A model generated the notes under the pieces. That model was not told the DNA's origin, made no database searches, and saw only the letters and a program-made list of their open reading frames with translations. From Caryophanales bacterium (lineage in GTDB: Bacteria > Bacillota > Bacilli > Exiguobacteriales > Exiguobacteriaceae), in the NCBI GenBank assembly GCA_902363455.1, contig CABJAC010000001.1, positions 186,001-250,000 on the forward strand: a stretch of 64,000 bases of DNA, in the 5' to 3' direction. Below are positions 35,043-43,660 of this stretch, piece by piece. A program made the position numbers and the translations under genes. How positions within the stretch are numbered: the first letter of the stretch is position 1; each line of letters starts with the position of its first letter.

Positions 35043-35932
35043 GAGTTGGGTTGTTCATTAAGTTGAATATAGTGCATTTTATCAGAGATAATAATTTCTT
35101 TGTATTCGTTCATCCCTAACAAATCAAAAAGTAAATAGGCTTTTGTATATGCCTCTTTTATATCTGAAAAGTCTGCATAACTGAACTCTAAAGCAGAAGC
35201 TTTTTGAAACAGTAATTGTCCAAGTAAGGACATGTCTTTAAATCTTAAGCTGTCGTGAATTCCTTCTTCAATGTAAATTAATGCTTCAGAAATCTTATCC
35301 ATGTCGAGTAGGATTTTAGAAAAGTTGTATAAAATCCTAATTCGATCAATCATCAATTCGTCGTTATCAAAATTTAATTTAAGTAATTCCTGATAGACCG
35401 ATATTCCGCGCTTAAAACTTTTATTTTCATAATACATCGTTGCAATTGCTGACTTTAATCGGATTAGCATTTTAGGAGAATAATAGGTTGTGGAATAGAT
35501 ATCTGATAGCTTTTGCAGTTCAACGATGCAAGTCCGAAAATCGATTTTCTTTAACCGGTATGAGGATAAGTGAAAATAGTATTGATAAAGCAGTGAAGCT
35601 TCTTCTGTAAGGCGTAAAGTTGTTAAAAGATGTCTAGTCTCATTATAGATTTCTTTATACTTTAAATTTCTGAATTTCATCAATAACGCATCGTCTATCG
35701 TCCGTAATGAATCGTATTGTTCTGTACGATCTAAAAAAACGGTCATCGGTACCTGCAGCCTTCTTGATAAAGCAAACAGCAAATCAACGGTCGGAGAATG
35801 TGTTCCACTTTCAATCTTACTGATTTCCGCTTGACTGCAAATCCCGTTCGCTAAATCCTTTTGTGTCAGATTGTGCTTCTTGCGAAGGCGGCGAAGGGCT
35901 AGACCAATCTGCGGTGACGTGAATTGATCCAT
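35039..35932 (-). CDS. PlcR-family (RRNPP) peptide-responsive transcription regulator
   Basis: The start at 35932 follows AAAGGA at nine bases; the product is 297 residues (PlcR is about 285). It has an N-terminal XRE helix-turn-helix (about 8-65: LTQKDLANGICSQAEISKIESG) and a C-terminal TPR region. Segments such as YKEIYNE, YRLKKIDFRTCIVELQKL, MSLLGQLLFQKA and AYTKAYLLFDLLGMNEYKE closely follow PlcR from memory. PlcR binds its imported heptapeptide PapR through the TPRs and then activates target promoters. The convergent gene encodes a repeated PapR-like peptide, so the two form a probable quorum-sensing pair. The two stop codons overlap. Confidence 0.88.
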   Translation of the reverse strand: MDQFTSPQIGLALRRLRKKHNLTQKDLANGICSQAEISKIESGTHSPTVDLLFALSRRLQVPMTVFLDRTEQYDSLRTIDDALLMKFRNLKYKEIYNETRHLLTTLRLTEEASLLYQYYFHLSSYRLKKIDFRTCIVELQKLSDIYSTTYYSPKMLIRLKSAIATMYYENKSFKRGISVYQELLKLNFDNDELMIDRIRILYNFSKILLDMDKISEALIYIEEGIHDSLRFKDMSLLGQLLFQKASALEFSYADFSDIKEAYTKAYLLFDLLGMNEYKEIIISDKMHYIQLNEQPNS

Positions 35933-35983
35933 CGGATTGTGTCCTTTCTGTCCACTGGATTTGAGAAAACGATACCCTTTCTT

Positions 35984-36013
35984 ATTATAAGAGGGAACGG
36001 AATCGGATACCAA
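35984..36013 (-). promoter_or_regulatory. Probable promoter of the PlcR-like gene
   Basis: On the minus strand TTGGTA (36013-36008) and TATAAT (35989-35984) lie 18 bp apart. The -10 is inside a short palindrome, CTTATTATAAG (35981-35991). Confidence 0.6.
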
Positions 36014-36077
36014 TCTTTTCATTCAAAATGTCGTCAACGTGTTGTTCACCATCCAAACGAAAGAAAGGGGTACACCT

Positions 36078-36227
36078 ATGAATCTCACCTTTAAAGAATC
36101 GCGACGTACGATGACATCTTACGGTTGGTGCTTGAATACTGCCAACGTATCGGTCGCACCCTTGGCAAGTCGTGAAATGGAACGTACTACACTGCAAACA
36201 AAACGTGAATTGAAAACTTCGAGATGA
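36078..36227 (+). CDS. Small peptide gene (49 residues), candidate modified-peptide precursor
   Basis: ATG at 36078 follows AAGAAAGGGG. The peptide opens MNLTFKESRRTMTSYGW and has one cysteine in SYGWCLNTANVSVAP; its C-terminal third is charged (REMERTTLQTKRELKTSR). It has no membrane helix. It has its own terminator (36244-36278) before two genes of unknown function read in the same direction. This order is common for RiPP precursors, but I recognise neither the peptide nor the enzymes, so this is speculative. Confidence 0.4.
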   Translation: MNLTFKESRRTMTSYGWCLNTANVSVAPLASREMERTTLQTKRELKTSR

Positions 36228-36243
36228 CGTCACTTCACGACGT

Positions 36244-36278
36244 GGCTTCATTCCGTTCCCGGTATGAAGTCTTTTTTT
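36244..36278 (+). terminator. Terminator or attenuator after the 49-residue peptide gene
   Basis: GGCTTCAT pairs with ATGAAGTC (one G-T pair) around a 12-base loop, followed by seven T. It sits 26 bp before the next start codon, so read-through would control the downstream genes. Confidence 0.75.
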
Positions 36279-36306
36279 GTAAACGGAAACCGAAAGGAGC
36301 ACGATG

Positions 36307-37515
36307 ATGATCGGACTAACGATTTTAGCTGAAAATGAAGGCTGGTTATACCAACTGGATCCGAACGATGCGCTGATTGCATTTTGTGAGCAACATCGAT
36401 TTACGATGGATCGTTATGATTATGATCAGCATACGTTTTTGGATTTACTGGACTACATGGAATTTCAGGAATTCGAACATTATTTGTTTATCCTACATGG
36501 TGCAGGAGAACGCACATTGCGACTGGTCGCGTATCTGCAGCAACGAATGCTTCATGTTCAATTTCATTTGATGAATGATCAAGGAGACGTTCTGTTTGGC
36601 GATCCGTCTTTCCTTGAAGGAAATGTACCACACGTCAAATCCGGTTTTTCTAAACAACCGATTGAATTACAAAATGCCTTGATGTCTTTATTTACCGGAG
36701 TCTATCCGAATGCGACATCCCGTCAACCGCAACCGTTGCGTCACGTCTACGTCGAAGAAACGGATTTATTGAATGCCATCGAACCGGAATTGTTCGATCA
36801 GATGACGATCAACAGTGTAGTGTACATCGATCAACCGACGCGTCATGACTTGCCAGTCATCGAGCTGATGAGTCGGACACCGGTCTTGATCGCCTTTTCC
36901 AATACCTTACCGTTTCACATCAAAGAATGGTTAGCGACTGTTGATCGTGAGTCGATTCAAAGGGCTTTTCAGGAGTGGCATGAGACGAGCATCGTCTCAA
37001 ATCCGGAACGTCGGATGGGGATATTGGATTATGCAACACTTGTCGGGATGGGTATCTCCCACCGGTTGTTCCTTTTTCAAGACGGTGTATTCTCAGACTA
37101 TGGAAAAACAAAACCGCTTCATGTAACGTCTGATTTTAATTTTTTTCAGATGCAGGAACAACAATGGATGAAATCGAATGCCTTGGCTCCGTTGCCAGAA
37201 CTGGTCTTATATCCGATCTTGTTTCAACTGGCTTCCGTTTTTCAGGGGGAAAGCCGGTTCGTTACGCCGTACAATGAATATGAGCTTCCACGGACCAATG
37301 GAAAAATCGGACCGCTGGCGATGATCGGGATTCAAAATAACGAAGGTTGTTTTACTTTTGAACTGATGACAAACCGACTGTTCGAGACAGACGAAATGTT
37401 CCTCGCGATTTTGGAGGCCGATCAAAAAGAACGCTTTGATATCTTGCCGGAACGGCTTGGTGCAGACTATGAATCTGCGGTTCAGGCGTATAAGGAGTTG
37501 ATTTATCGTGGATAA
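36307..37515 (+). CDS. Protein of unknown function (402 residues)
   Basis: The product is a soluble, acidic protein without signal peptide or membrane helix. I recognise no domain. Features seen: a thioredoxin-like or flavodoxin-like opening (GLTILAENEGWLYQLDP), HYLFILHGAGERTLR, and a C-terminal segment ending AVQAYKELIYRG. ATG at 36304 is an alternative start. It overlaps the next gene by eight bases, so they are coupled. Lies next to the PlcR-like quorum-sensing pair and could be a target (inference). Confidence 0.7.
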   Translation: MIGLTILAENEGWLYQLDPNDALIAFCEQHRFTMDRYDYDQHTFLDLLDYMEFQEFEHYLFILHGAGERTLRLVAYLQQRMLHVQFHLMNDQGDVLFGDPSFLEGNVPHVKSGFSKQPIELQNALMSLFTGVYPNATSRQPQPLRHVYVEETDLLNAIEPELFDQMTINSVVYIDQPTRHDLPVIELMSRTPVLIAFSNTLPFHIKEWLATVDRESIQRAFQEWHETSIVSNPERRMGILDYATLVGMGISHRLFLFQDGVFSDYGKTKPLHVTSDFNFFQMQEQQWMKSNALAPLPELVLYPILFQLASVFQGESRFVTPYNEYELPRTNGKIGPLAMIGIQNNEGCFTFELMTNRLFETDEMFLAILEADQKERFDILPERLGADYESAVQAYKELIYRG

Positions 37516-38266
37516 GCCGCCGCTGTTTGGTCCGTTTTTACGAAAGGGAAGCTACTCCCGTGTACAAGTACTTGAAAATTTATTCGCGGATGATCACTTT
37601 GCGGCACTGTACCAAGAGACTTCGATTCTATCGGAAGTCGATGAGCTGATGTTGTACCGGCGTTATCTACGGAAGGAAGACCGTGTCTTGCTGTATGGAA
37701 ATTTATCACCGTATCTATTTAATACATTGTGTGAAGAAGGATATGATTTGTATCTCGTCGAACCGGAATTAAATCGAATTACAGGAATCGCTGAACCTTA
37801 TTTATACCGGGTCTATGGTCTCAGCAATGACTTGATTGATGTGTTGGGAGACGGAGTTTTTCATAAAATCATCTTGCCCGGAACGACGATTTCCCGATAC
37901 TCACGGGGGGAACTGTTACTCTTTTTCCGGAATATCCGACAATTGTTGGCGGTCAACGGGCAATTACTCGTCACAATACACAATGCCGACTATTTGAAGC
38001 AACATGTCCAACCCATTGCTTCACGCCGTATGCAGGACTGCAACGTGTTTTATGGACAACGGGTCGAGAAGAGCCGACTGATCTTTAATTTATATTTGAA
38101 ATCAAGACGTGAAGAGAAAGTCAGCTACTTGGTAGAGTATTTATACGAACCGGAAACGTTGTTTGAATTTGCTCAACTCTCCCGTTATAAAGGACGTACG
38201 TTGTACTCGGGGAAAAGTGTTAGTATTTTAGAACTAGTTGAACTACCTCCACCTACGCTTCGCTAA
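37508..38266 (+). CDS. Methyltransferase-fold-like protein of unknown function, 3' end altered by mobile element
   Basis: The GTG start follows AAGGAG. The 252-residue product has a Rossmann-like stretch RVLLYGNLSPYLFNTL then YDLYLVEPE and LLAVNGQLLVTI, which recalls class I SAM methyltransferases, but motif I is not the usual GxGxG. The last residues (LPPPTLR) are encoded by the terminal hairpin of the mobile element at 38238-38647, so the original C-terminus was replaced; the host sequence after the element has an in-frame-looking stop and a terminator. A loss of only a few residues is likely. Confidence 0.65.
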   Translation: MDKPPLFGPFLRKGSYSRVQVLENLFADDHFAALYQETSILSEVDELMLYRRYLRKEDRVLLYGNLSPYLFNTLCEEGYDLYLVEPELNRITGIAEPYLYRVYGLSNDLIDVLGDGVFHKIILPGTTISRYSRGELLLFFRNIRQLLAVNGQLLVTIHNADYLKQHVQPIASRRMQDCNVFYGQRVEKSRLIFNLYLKSRREEKVSYLVEYLYEPETLFEFAQLSRYKGRTLYSGKSVSILELVELPPPTLR

Positions 38267-38647
38267 GAGGTGGAGGATTCCTGAGTTATTCAACCTAGCG
38301 GTCAAAAATTTATCAGGCTAACCCCGTCGTCCCGACGGTTGAACGTTGATCTTGTCCGTTTCTTTTATACGGATGCCTACTCTGCTTGGTTTTCGCTACT
38401 TCGGTCATCCGCAAGGTGAACGTTGAAGATTTTACGTGACAGACGAACTTCCTGTCACAACCCCATATCTTCAGTTTTCAAAGAACATGACTCTTTTTTT
38501 ATTCCTGATGTTAATTGTTTTCAAACCAAGAGTGTCGGACAATTGACGTGTCGCAAGACACGCCTTGCCCGAAGACGATTCATCTCCCACTTGCACTAGG
38601 GCTTCGCCCTGAACGTTTAGAAGTGGGAGTATTCTCGTCTAATTTTG
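38238..38647 (-). mobile_element. IS200/IS605-derived non-autonomous element (about 410 bp)
   Basis: Read on the minus strand, it begins after TTTAT (38652-38648) with CAAAATTAG and a subterminal hairpin (CTCCCACTT with AAGTGGGAG, 38629-38584). It ends with a strong hairpin CCTCCACCT/AGGTGGAGG (38276-38246) and AGTTCAA. There are no long inverted repeats and no target duplication, as in IS200/IS605 elements. No TnpA or TnpB frame is present. The structured interior (38290-38560, several GC-rich dyads) may be a remnant of the guide-like RNA made at the right end of tnpB elements. A second copy of the left end lies at 63257-63320. Confidence 0.65.
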
Positions 38648-38674
38648 ATAAAATCGGCTGATTCGGGATCATAT

Positions 38675-38709
38675 CAGAGAGTGGACTTACATCCATTCTC
38701 TGTTTTTTT
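38675..38709 (+). terminator. Terminator of the unit 36307-38266, displaced by the mobile element
   Basis: CAGAGAGTGGA pairs with TCCATTCTCTG (one mismatch), followed by seven T. It lies just outside the element. Bases 38710-38880 up to the next gene are A/T rich with no clear feature. Confidence 0.85.
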
Positions 38710-38900
38710 ATAAAGAAAAGATGAAATTCTAAGAATAAGAACAGGAATATTAAACAAGAGCGAGAATTCTTCTTCTTAGATAATTTCTTTAGAGATTCTG
38801 ACGTACTAGTTTAACTAGGTCTAAAGATAGGGTATTGGAAAAGAAGTGCGTATTAGTCAGGTTTACGATATCATGATGAAATCGGAGGGCTATAAACGTT

Positions 38901-39218
38901 ATGGATGAACATATGACTCGAGAAAAAGCCTTACAGGCCAGTTGTGAATCTTTTACTGAAACCTTGTTTCTGGAAGAGTCTTTTGAACTGCTGGATCATA
39001 GGATTCTTCCCGACGCCTTCGGTAAAAGCGGTACACATCTCACATTCAGATCGGACAGACGAGAGTTGAAGTTCAGCTTCGTCAGTCAGGCTCACAGTCG
39101 TTTTGAACGTGTATTTTTAGCTGAAAAAACAGCAGAATCGCCATTTTTCAGTCGAATATTGGAAGCCACATATGAAAATGGTCAGTTGTACATCCATCAT
39201 ATTTTAAAATCAGATTAA
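38901..39218 (+). CDS. Hypothetical protein (105 residues)
   Basis: ATG at 38901 follows CGGAGGG. Soluble, mixed alpha/beta; contains ESFELLDHRILPDAFGKSG and a C-terminal beta-rich half. No signal peptide, membrane helix or known family recognised. It has its own terminator and converges on an XRE regulator gene. Confidence 0.6.
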   Translation: MDEHMTREKALQASCESFTETLFLEESFELLDHRILPDAFGKSGTHLTFRSDRRELKFSFVSQAHSRFERVFLAEKTAESPFFSRILEATYENGQLYIHHILKSD

Positions 39219-39231
39219 CCGTATAACTGAA

Positions 39232-39284
39232 ACACGATGAGACATGTGCAGGAAAAATCCTGCCCGCTTCTCATCGTGTTTTTT
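39232..39284. terminator. Terminator between convergent genes
   Basis: ACACGATGAGA pairs with TCTCATCGTGT, with an inner GCAGGA/TCCTGC stem, followed by six T; it reaches the stop codon of the convergent XRE gene. Confidence 0.9.
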
Positions 39285-39711
39285 AGATTTCGATGGAGTG
39301 CAGTCCATGTTGAAGGGCTTGATCGATGGAGGTGGCCATATGGTTCCGGACTTCTTGAGTGAGAAGGCGGCCATTAAAGTAAACTTCCGGTGAAAGCGTC
39401 AAGTGGATAAGGATGTCTTCTAACACTGGTTTGATGTCCAGCGGTTGAGACGTCTTCGAGGATTGATCCATGAATTCTTGTAGAGATGGGTGTTGGACAT
39501 ACTGGGGGTCAACTAAATCAATCACAGTCGTGTTTAAAGCAAGGGCCAGCCGTTCCAGTGATTGGGCATTTGGCATACGTTGACCACGCTCATACGCAGA
39601 AATGGAAGTGACATTTTCTCCACATTGTTCTGCTAAATATTTTTGTGTGTACTTATGTTGTTTCCGCAACTTCATGATTTTCTTTCCGAGAGTTCGTTTC
39701 ACAGGACTCAA
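39283..39711 (-). CDS. XRE-family transcription regulator
   Basis: The 142-residue protein has an N-terminal helix-turn-helix (about 10-65: YTQKYLAEQCGENVTSISAYERGQRMPN, seen in two parts) and a C-terminal region of about 70 residues without known domain. It lacks the TPRs of the PlcR-like protein. Targets unknown; it faces away from the VanZ gene and could control itself. Confidence 0.88.
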   Translation of the reverse strand: MSPVKRTLGKKIMKLRKQHKYTQKYLAEQCGENVTSISAYERGQRMPNAQSLERLALALNTTVIDLVDPQYVQHPSLQEFMDQSSKTSQPLDIKPVLEDILIHLTLSPEVYFNGRLLTQEVRNHMATSIDQALQHGLHSIEI

Positions 39712-39932
39712 CTCCTATTCTTGCGTCTAGCTTAATAGTACTAAATAACCACTTTGATTATATTGCAAACCTTTGAAATGTAAAAAAAAGTTTTGCTTAA
39801 AAAATAATTGCATAATTATGTACAAGTTAGACGGGGTTATTCAGTTTTTTTACCGTAAGGCACAGGTGAGGGAGGAACTGAAAAAGAGACCATGCTATTC
39901 TAAAATGACCAGCTTGAAGGAGGAAAAGAAGA

Positions 39933-40427
39933 GTGAAGAAAATACCATGGTCCGGTTATGTCACGCTAGTCGTTTTACTTATTTTGTTTATATCCAGTTC
40001 AATGCCGTATGAAGAACAGTCGTTAAAACCCGGTTTATCCCGGTACGTGAATCTCAGCTTCGCCGATTACTTTCGGTTCATTTCGTTTGATTACAACGGG
40101 GAAGTCAGTGTCGCAGCGCTTGGTGCGTCAGGATTCGTCGAGTTTTTTATTCGCAAGGCGGCGCATGTTTCGACTTTTATCGTTCTTGGTGCAGCACTGT
40201 TTGATCTCATCGTCCGTTCGGTTCGTCCGTCTGTTCTCGCCGCACTGTTTGCCTATACGGTCGCCATTACGATTGCTGTCTTCGATGAGTTTCATCAAAT
40301 CTTGACCGGTGGCCGGACCGGATTGATTCAGGACGTATTACTCGACGGGACAGGCGCGCTAATCGGGATTTTCATCTGTTTGTTATTTTGGAAGAAAAAG
40401 ACAAATTACAAATTTTTTCGTAGGTGA
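39933..40427 (+). CDS. VanZ-family membrane protein
   Basis: GTG at 39933 follows AAGGAGGAAAAG. The 164-residue product has four membrane helices and the VanZ-like pattern ISSSMPYEEQS, RKAAHVSTFIVLGAALF and AVFDEFHQILTGGRTGLIQDVLLDGTGA, including the conserved DExHQ..GR.....D. VanZ proteins give low-level teicoplanin resistance in enterococci; most homologues have no known role. Confidence 0.9.
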   Translation: MKKIPWSGYVTLVVLLILFISSSMPYEEQSLKPGLSRYVNLSFADYFRFISFDYNGEVSVAALGASGFVEFFIRKAAHVSTFIVLGAALFDLIVRSVRPSVLAALFAYTVAITIAVFDEFHQILTGGRTGLIQDVLLDGTGALIGIFICLLFWKKKTNYKFFRR

Positions 40428-40523
40428 GTCTTCTGTCCTAGAGAATTTCGAAAAGAAGCAGGTTTTTTAGAAATCAGGTCGAAACTTAAAGACTAATCGC
40501 ATTTATTAAAAGGAGTGAATCGT

Positions 40524-41516
40524 ATGCCATCCCCTCATCTATTAATTACGAGTGCCGGGCGTCGTGCCAAACTCGTCGAGTACTTCGTGAAAACGTTCGA
40601 GTCAGGACGTGTCAGTACAGCGGATTGCAATCCGTTGGCTTCCGCCTTATACATGACAGAGCACCATCATATCGTACCGCGTATAGATGAGACGGATTAC
40701 ATCGATCACTTGCTGCGGCTGTGTCAGGAAGAAAGAGTGACCGCGATTTTGACATTGATTGACCCGGAGCTTGTCCTACTGGCTCAAGCGGCGGAACGTT
40801 TTCAAGCAATCGGTGTGACGGTCGTCGTCTCACCGGAAGCAGCTTGTCAACTCTGCTTTGATAAATACATGATGTATGAATATTGTCTGGGTCAAGGAAT
40901 TGCACATGCGAGAACATACGCCTCGTTCGAGACGTTCCAACACGCGCTCATCTCAGGAGAAGTCCGCCTGCCGGTTTTCGTCAAACCGCGTACCGGGAGT
41001 GCGAGCATCGAAGTCCGGCAAGTCGAAACCATGGAAGAAGTCGAACGATTATTTTTGAAAAATCAGGATTTGATTGTCCAAGAATTATTAGTCGGTCAAG
41101 AGCTCGGTGTTGATGCGTATGTCGATCTGATTTCCGGAAAAGTGACGTCGATCTTCATCAAAGAAAAATTGACGATGCGGGTAGGAGAGACGGATAAAAG
41201 CCGCTCCGTCGTCCGAGAGGAGGTCTTCGAACTGATTGAACACGTTTTGGAAGACTCCGGATTAATGGGTCCACTTGATTTTGATCTGTTTGACGTAGCG
41301 GGTACATTGTATTTATCAGAAATCAATCCACGGTTTGGGGGCGGATATCCACATGCTTACGAATGCGGCGTCGATTTTCCGAAACAGTTGCTTCGAAACT
41401 TGATGGGACAAGTCAATCCTCCGCAAATTGGCCAGTATGAAAGTGACGTCTACATGCTGAAACATGATACGGTCACGTTGATTTCAGCAACACAACTGCA
41501 GCAAATCAAGCGGTAG
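40524..41516 (+). CDS. ATP-grasp ligase (CarB-like)
   Basis: The start at 40524 follows AAGGAG at eight bases. The 330-residue product has a pre-ATP-grasp domain (ITSAGRRAKLVEYF) and an ATP-grasp core with KPRTGSASIEV, QELLVGQELGVDAYVD and the metal site DLFDVAGTLYLSEINPRFGGGYPHAYECG. Such free-standing CarB-like ligases occur near capsule loci and natural-product genes and join a carboxylate to an amine or thiol. It lies just left of the capsule locus; the substrate is unknown. Confidence 0.88.
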   Translation: MPSPHLLITSAGRRAKLVEYFVKTFESGRVSTADCNPLASALYMTEHHHIVPRIDETDYIDHLLRLCQEERVTAILTLIDPELVLLAQAAERFQAIGVTVVVSPEAACQLCFDKYMMYEYCLGQGIAHARTYASFETFQHALISGEVRLPVFVKPRTGSASIEVRQVETMEEVERLFLKNQDLIVQELLVGQELGVDAYVDLISGKVTSIFIKEKLTMRVGETDKSRSVVREEVFELIEHVLEDSGLMGPLDFDLFDVAGTLYLSEINPRFGGGYPHAYECGVDFPKQLLRNLMGQVNPPQIGQYESDVYMLKHDTVTLISATQLQQIKR

Positions 41517-41524
41517 AATACACG

Positions 41525-41569
41525 AAAAAGAGGAATGGATTTCCGGTTGGAATCCATTCCTCTTTTTTT
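41525..41569. terminator. Terminator between convergent genes
   Basis: AGAGGAATGGATT pairs with AATCCATTCCTCT, with A and T runs at both sides. Confidence 0.94.
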
Positions 41570-41580
41570 GTGGAGTGCTG

Positions 41581-42339
41581 TTAAGAAATGGAGACCCGAG
41601 ACCGCTTTAAGCATTGCACGGCAGACGTCCAGCTTCCGAATAAGGCATTGATGGTCGATGTGCTCGGAACAGATCGTCCCTCTGCCCACTTCCGGTAATG
41701 AATGATACTAAGTGAGGGAAGCTCGCGCTGTGCCTGTGTCAATGCCTCCAGTACATCTTCCTCGACCCATTTCCGGCGGGGGGGTGCGATATCGAGACAG
41801 GCTAGCGCATCGACCCAAGAACCATATTTTCGGGCAATCGTCGCGACCGTCGGATGTCCGTTTTCCTGCGCCCAAATCGAATAGGTTTGGGTCGTCAAGC
41901 GGGGCAGGACGTCCGATGCTTCGAGAAGCGCATTGATGATTCGTTCCTCTGTCATACAGATCGAACGTGTCAATTCAATCTTTGCTTCCTCAAGGGCCCG
42001 TGACCATGACCCGAATCGGAGGTTAATTAATGTCAACGAAGGTCCATGTTTTGCTTTGGCCCATTCCCGGTAACTGTTGCTGTGGAACGGATGAAGACGT
42101 TCTGAGGCTTCCTTGATGAAAGCGAGAATCTCCTCATCCGAATAGTACGGCCGGATGGAAGTAAGTCCTGCTGCCTGCAAGGCTTCACGCCACGAACCAA
42201 ATACGTTGATAATCGTCGTGATGGACGGAATTTCTTTTCCGTTTGACCAACGGGCATAGGTTTTAGCGTCGAGAGCCGGATAAACGATACTCGCTTCAAT
42301 GAGGCTGTCAATGACTTGTTGTTCTGTCCATTTCTTCAT
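41581..42339 (-). CDS. Protein of homing-endonuclease-associated repeats (copy 1)
   Basis: The start at 42339 follows AAAGGGG. The 252-residue product consists of four repeats of about 60 residues, each with a Y.xW....PS..TI...FGSW..AL core (for example YARWSNGKEIPSITTI, YGSWVDALACLDI). This matches the homing endonuclease-associated repeat (HNH_repeat, PF18780), a small helical DNA-binding unit. No nuclease domain is present. It is last in a minus-strand pair with the Wzy-like gene. A clear paralogue lies at 56793. Likely a DNA-binding regulator of the locus (inference). Confidence 0.82.
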   Translation of the reverse strand: MKKWTEQQVIDSLIEASIVYPALDAKTYARWSNGKEIPSITTIINVFGSWREALQAAGLTSIRPYYSDEEILAFIKEASERLHPFHSNSYREWAKAKHGPSLTLINLRFGSWSRALEEAKIELTRSICMTEERIINALLEASDVLPRLTTQTYSIWAQENGHPTVATIARKYGSWVDALACLDIAPPRRKWVEEDVLEALTQAQRELPSLSIIHYRKWAEGRSVPSTSTINALFGSWTSAVQCLKRSRVSIS

Positions 42340-42370
42340 GATGTCATACCCCTTTCGTGTAGGTGTTCGT

Positions 42371-43660
42371 CTAGGTGTGGGTACTTTCTTGTGAGGTCGT
42401 GCGACGGCGTGTCGCATAAATCAAGAAACTGAGCCAGATGAAGTAAAAACCGCTGGGACGAATCAAAACACTTTCTGTGAATTGTAACAACAGCAACCAG
42501 AGACTAAGCAACAACAAGATGACGGATAACGGATCGTCGTACCGGTAATCCCGAATGAACCGGACAAGTATCAACAGGAAAGAGGCTGAATAAAGCAACA
42601 GTCCTAAGAATCCGAGTTCATACAGATAGACGATGGGTGTACTGTGAAACGTATAAAGAGTACTTGAGCCAAGTTGCTGCTCAAGACCAACAGCAGAAGA
42701 ACCGAGACCGTGTCCGAACCAAAACCGATCAGTGGAAGCAGTCAGACCAGCCTGCCACAATTCGCTCCGTCCATTCAAACTAATCAATTTTGTCAACAAA
42801 GGACGATTGAAGGATAACGAAACCATCAAGATAAAGGCACCAAGCAAATATAATCCGGTCACTTGAAAGCGTAAACGACGTTTTGGGATCAATAGCACAG
42901 TCATCAATAAAGCAAGAAAACAAAACGAATAGATTCCTGTTTGTGAAGCACTCCGTAACAATCCTGCGAAAATGACGAGCAGCCCTGTTGCGGATAAGAT
43001 AAATTCACGACCGGTCCGACGAGCGATAGACCGGAGGACAAACAGCCAAATGACGAGACCGCCGGGAACAAGCCATGCAGCCAGCGTATTTGGATTATTG
43101 GTCAGACCAGCTAATCGGAGAAAATTTCCCTGCTCTCCGACGTAGAGTTGGGACAGCGTAACCGGACCAATTCGCAACGACTGGATGTTCTCAACCGGAA
43201 CATAGTGTCGTCCAAATGAAACGAGTAAGGCATAAGCAGAAAGAAATAAGGCCTGATACAGAAGAATGAGATTCAGCAACTGAAACCAACGGATGAAAGG
43301 ATCAAGTGTGAGTGACAGGACAATGATGACGAAAAGCCATGTCGTAAACAGAAGGAGTAAAGACAGCGAAGAATCGGTAGCTGGACGAAAAAAGAAGGCG
43401 ATGCCGTGAAACGTGACATATAGTAAAAACGAAGTGACGAGTCGTTGCGTCAAAGCACGGGACGGGAAATACAAAGAACGGGTAACGAGATAAAAACCAA
43501 TAAAGAAGACGAGATACATGAGTATAAACCAGACATTCCAGTGATGGGGCAGAACTTCGTCCGTAAAGGAAAGAGGACGTGTCCATAAATCGATAGCAAT
43601 CCAAAGGGTTAGGATGAATAAGCCAAACGATTCGGGTATATTGACGGATTTTAACATCAT
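42371..43660 (-). CDS. O-antigen ligase/polymerase (Wzy-like) membrane protein
   Basis: The 429-residue protein has about 11-12 membrane segments and a Wzy_C-type region with FWFGHGLGSSA and a histidine in TFHSTPIVYLYELGFLGLLLY, as in O-antigen ligases and polymerases. It would polymerise lipid-linked repeat units of the capsule outside the membrane. It is divergent from the main plus-strand capsule genes that start at 43989 and is followed 31 bp later by a repeat-protein gene. Confidence 0.85.
   Translation of the reverse strand: MMLKSVNIPESFGLFILTLWIAIDLWTRPLSFTDEVLPHHWNVWFILMYLVFFIGFYLVTRSLYFPSRALTQRLVTSFLLYVTFHGIAFFFRPATDSSLSLLLLFTTWLFVIIVLSLTLDPFIRWFQLLNLILLYQALFLSAYALLVSFGRHYVPVENIQSLRIGPVTLSQLYVGEQGNFLRLAGLTNNPNTLAAWLVPGGLVIWLFVLRSIARRTGREFILSATGLLVIFAGLLRSASQTGIYSFCFLALLMTVLLIPKRRLRFQVTGLYLLGAFILMVSLSFNRPLLTKLISLNGRSELWQAGLTASTDRFWFGHGLGSSAVGLEQQLGSSTLYTFHSTPIVYLYELGFLGLLLYSASFLLILVRFIRDYRYDDPLSVILLLLSLWLLLLQFTESVLIRPSGFYFIWLSFLIYATRRRTTSQESTHT

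Noticed and set aside
39773..40012. 79-codon frame before the VanZ gene
   Set aside because: It overlaps the VanZ start in another frame and has no SD; its composition is not protein-like.
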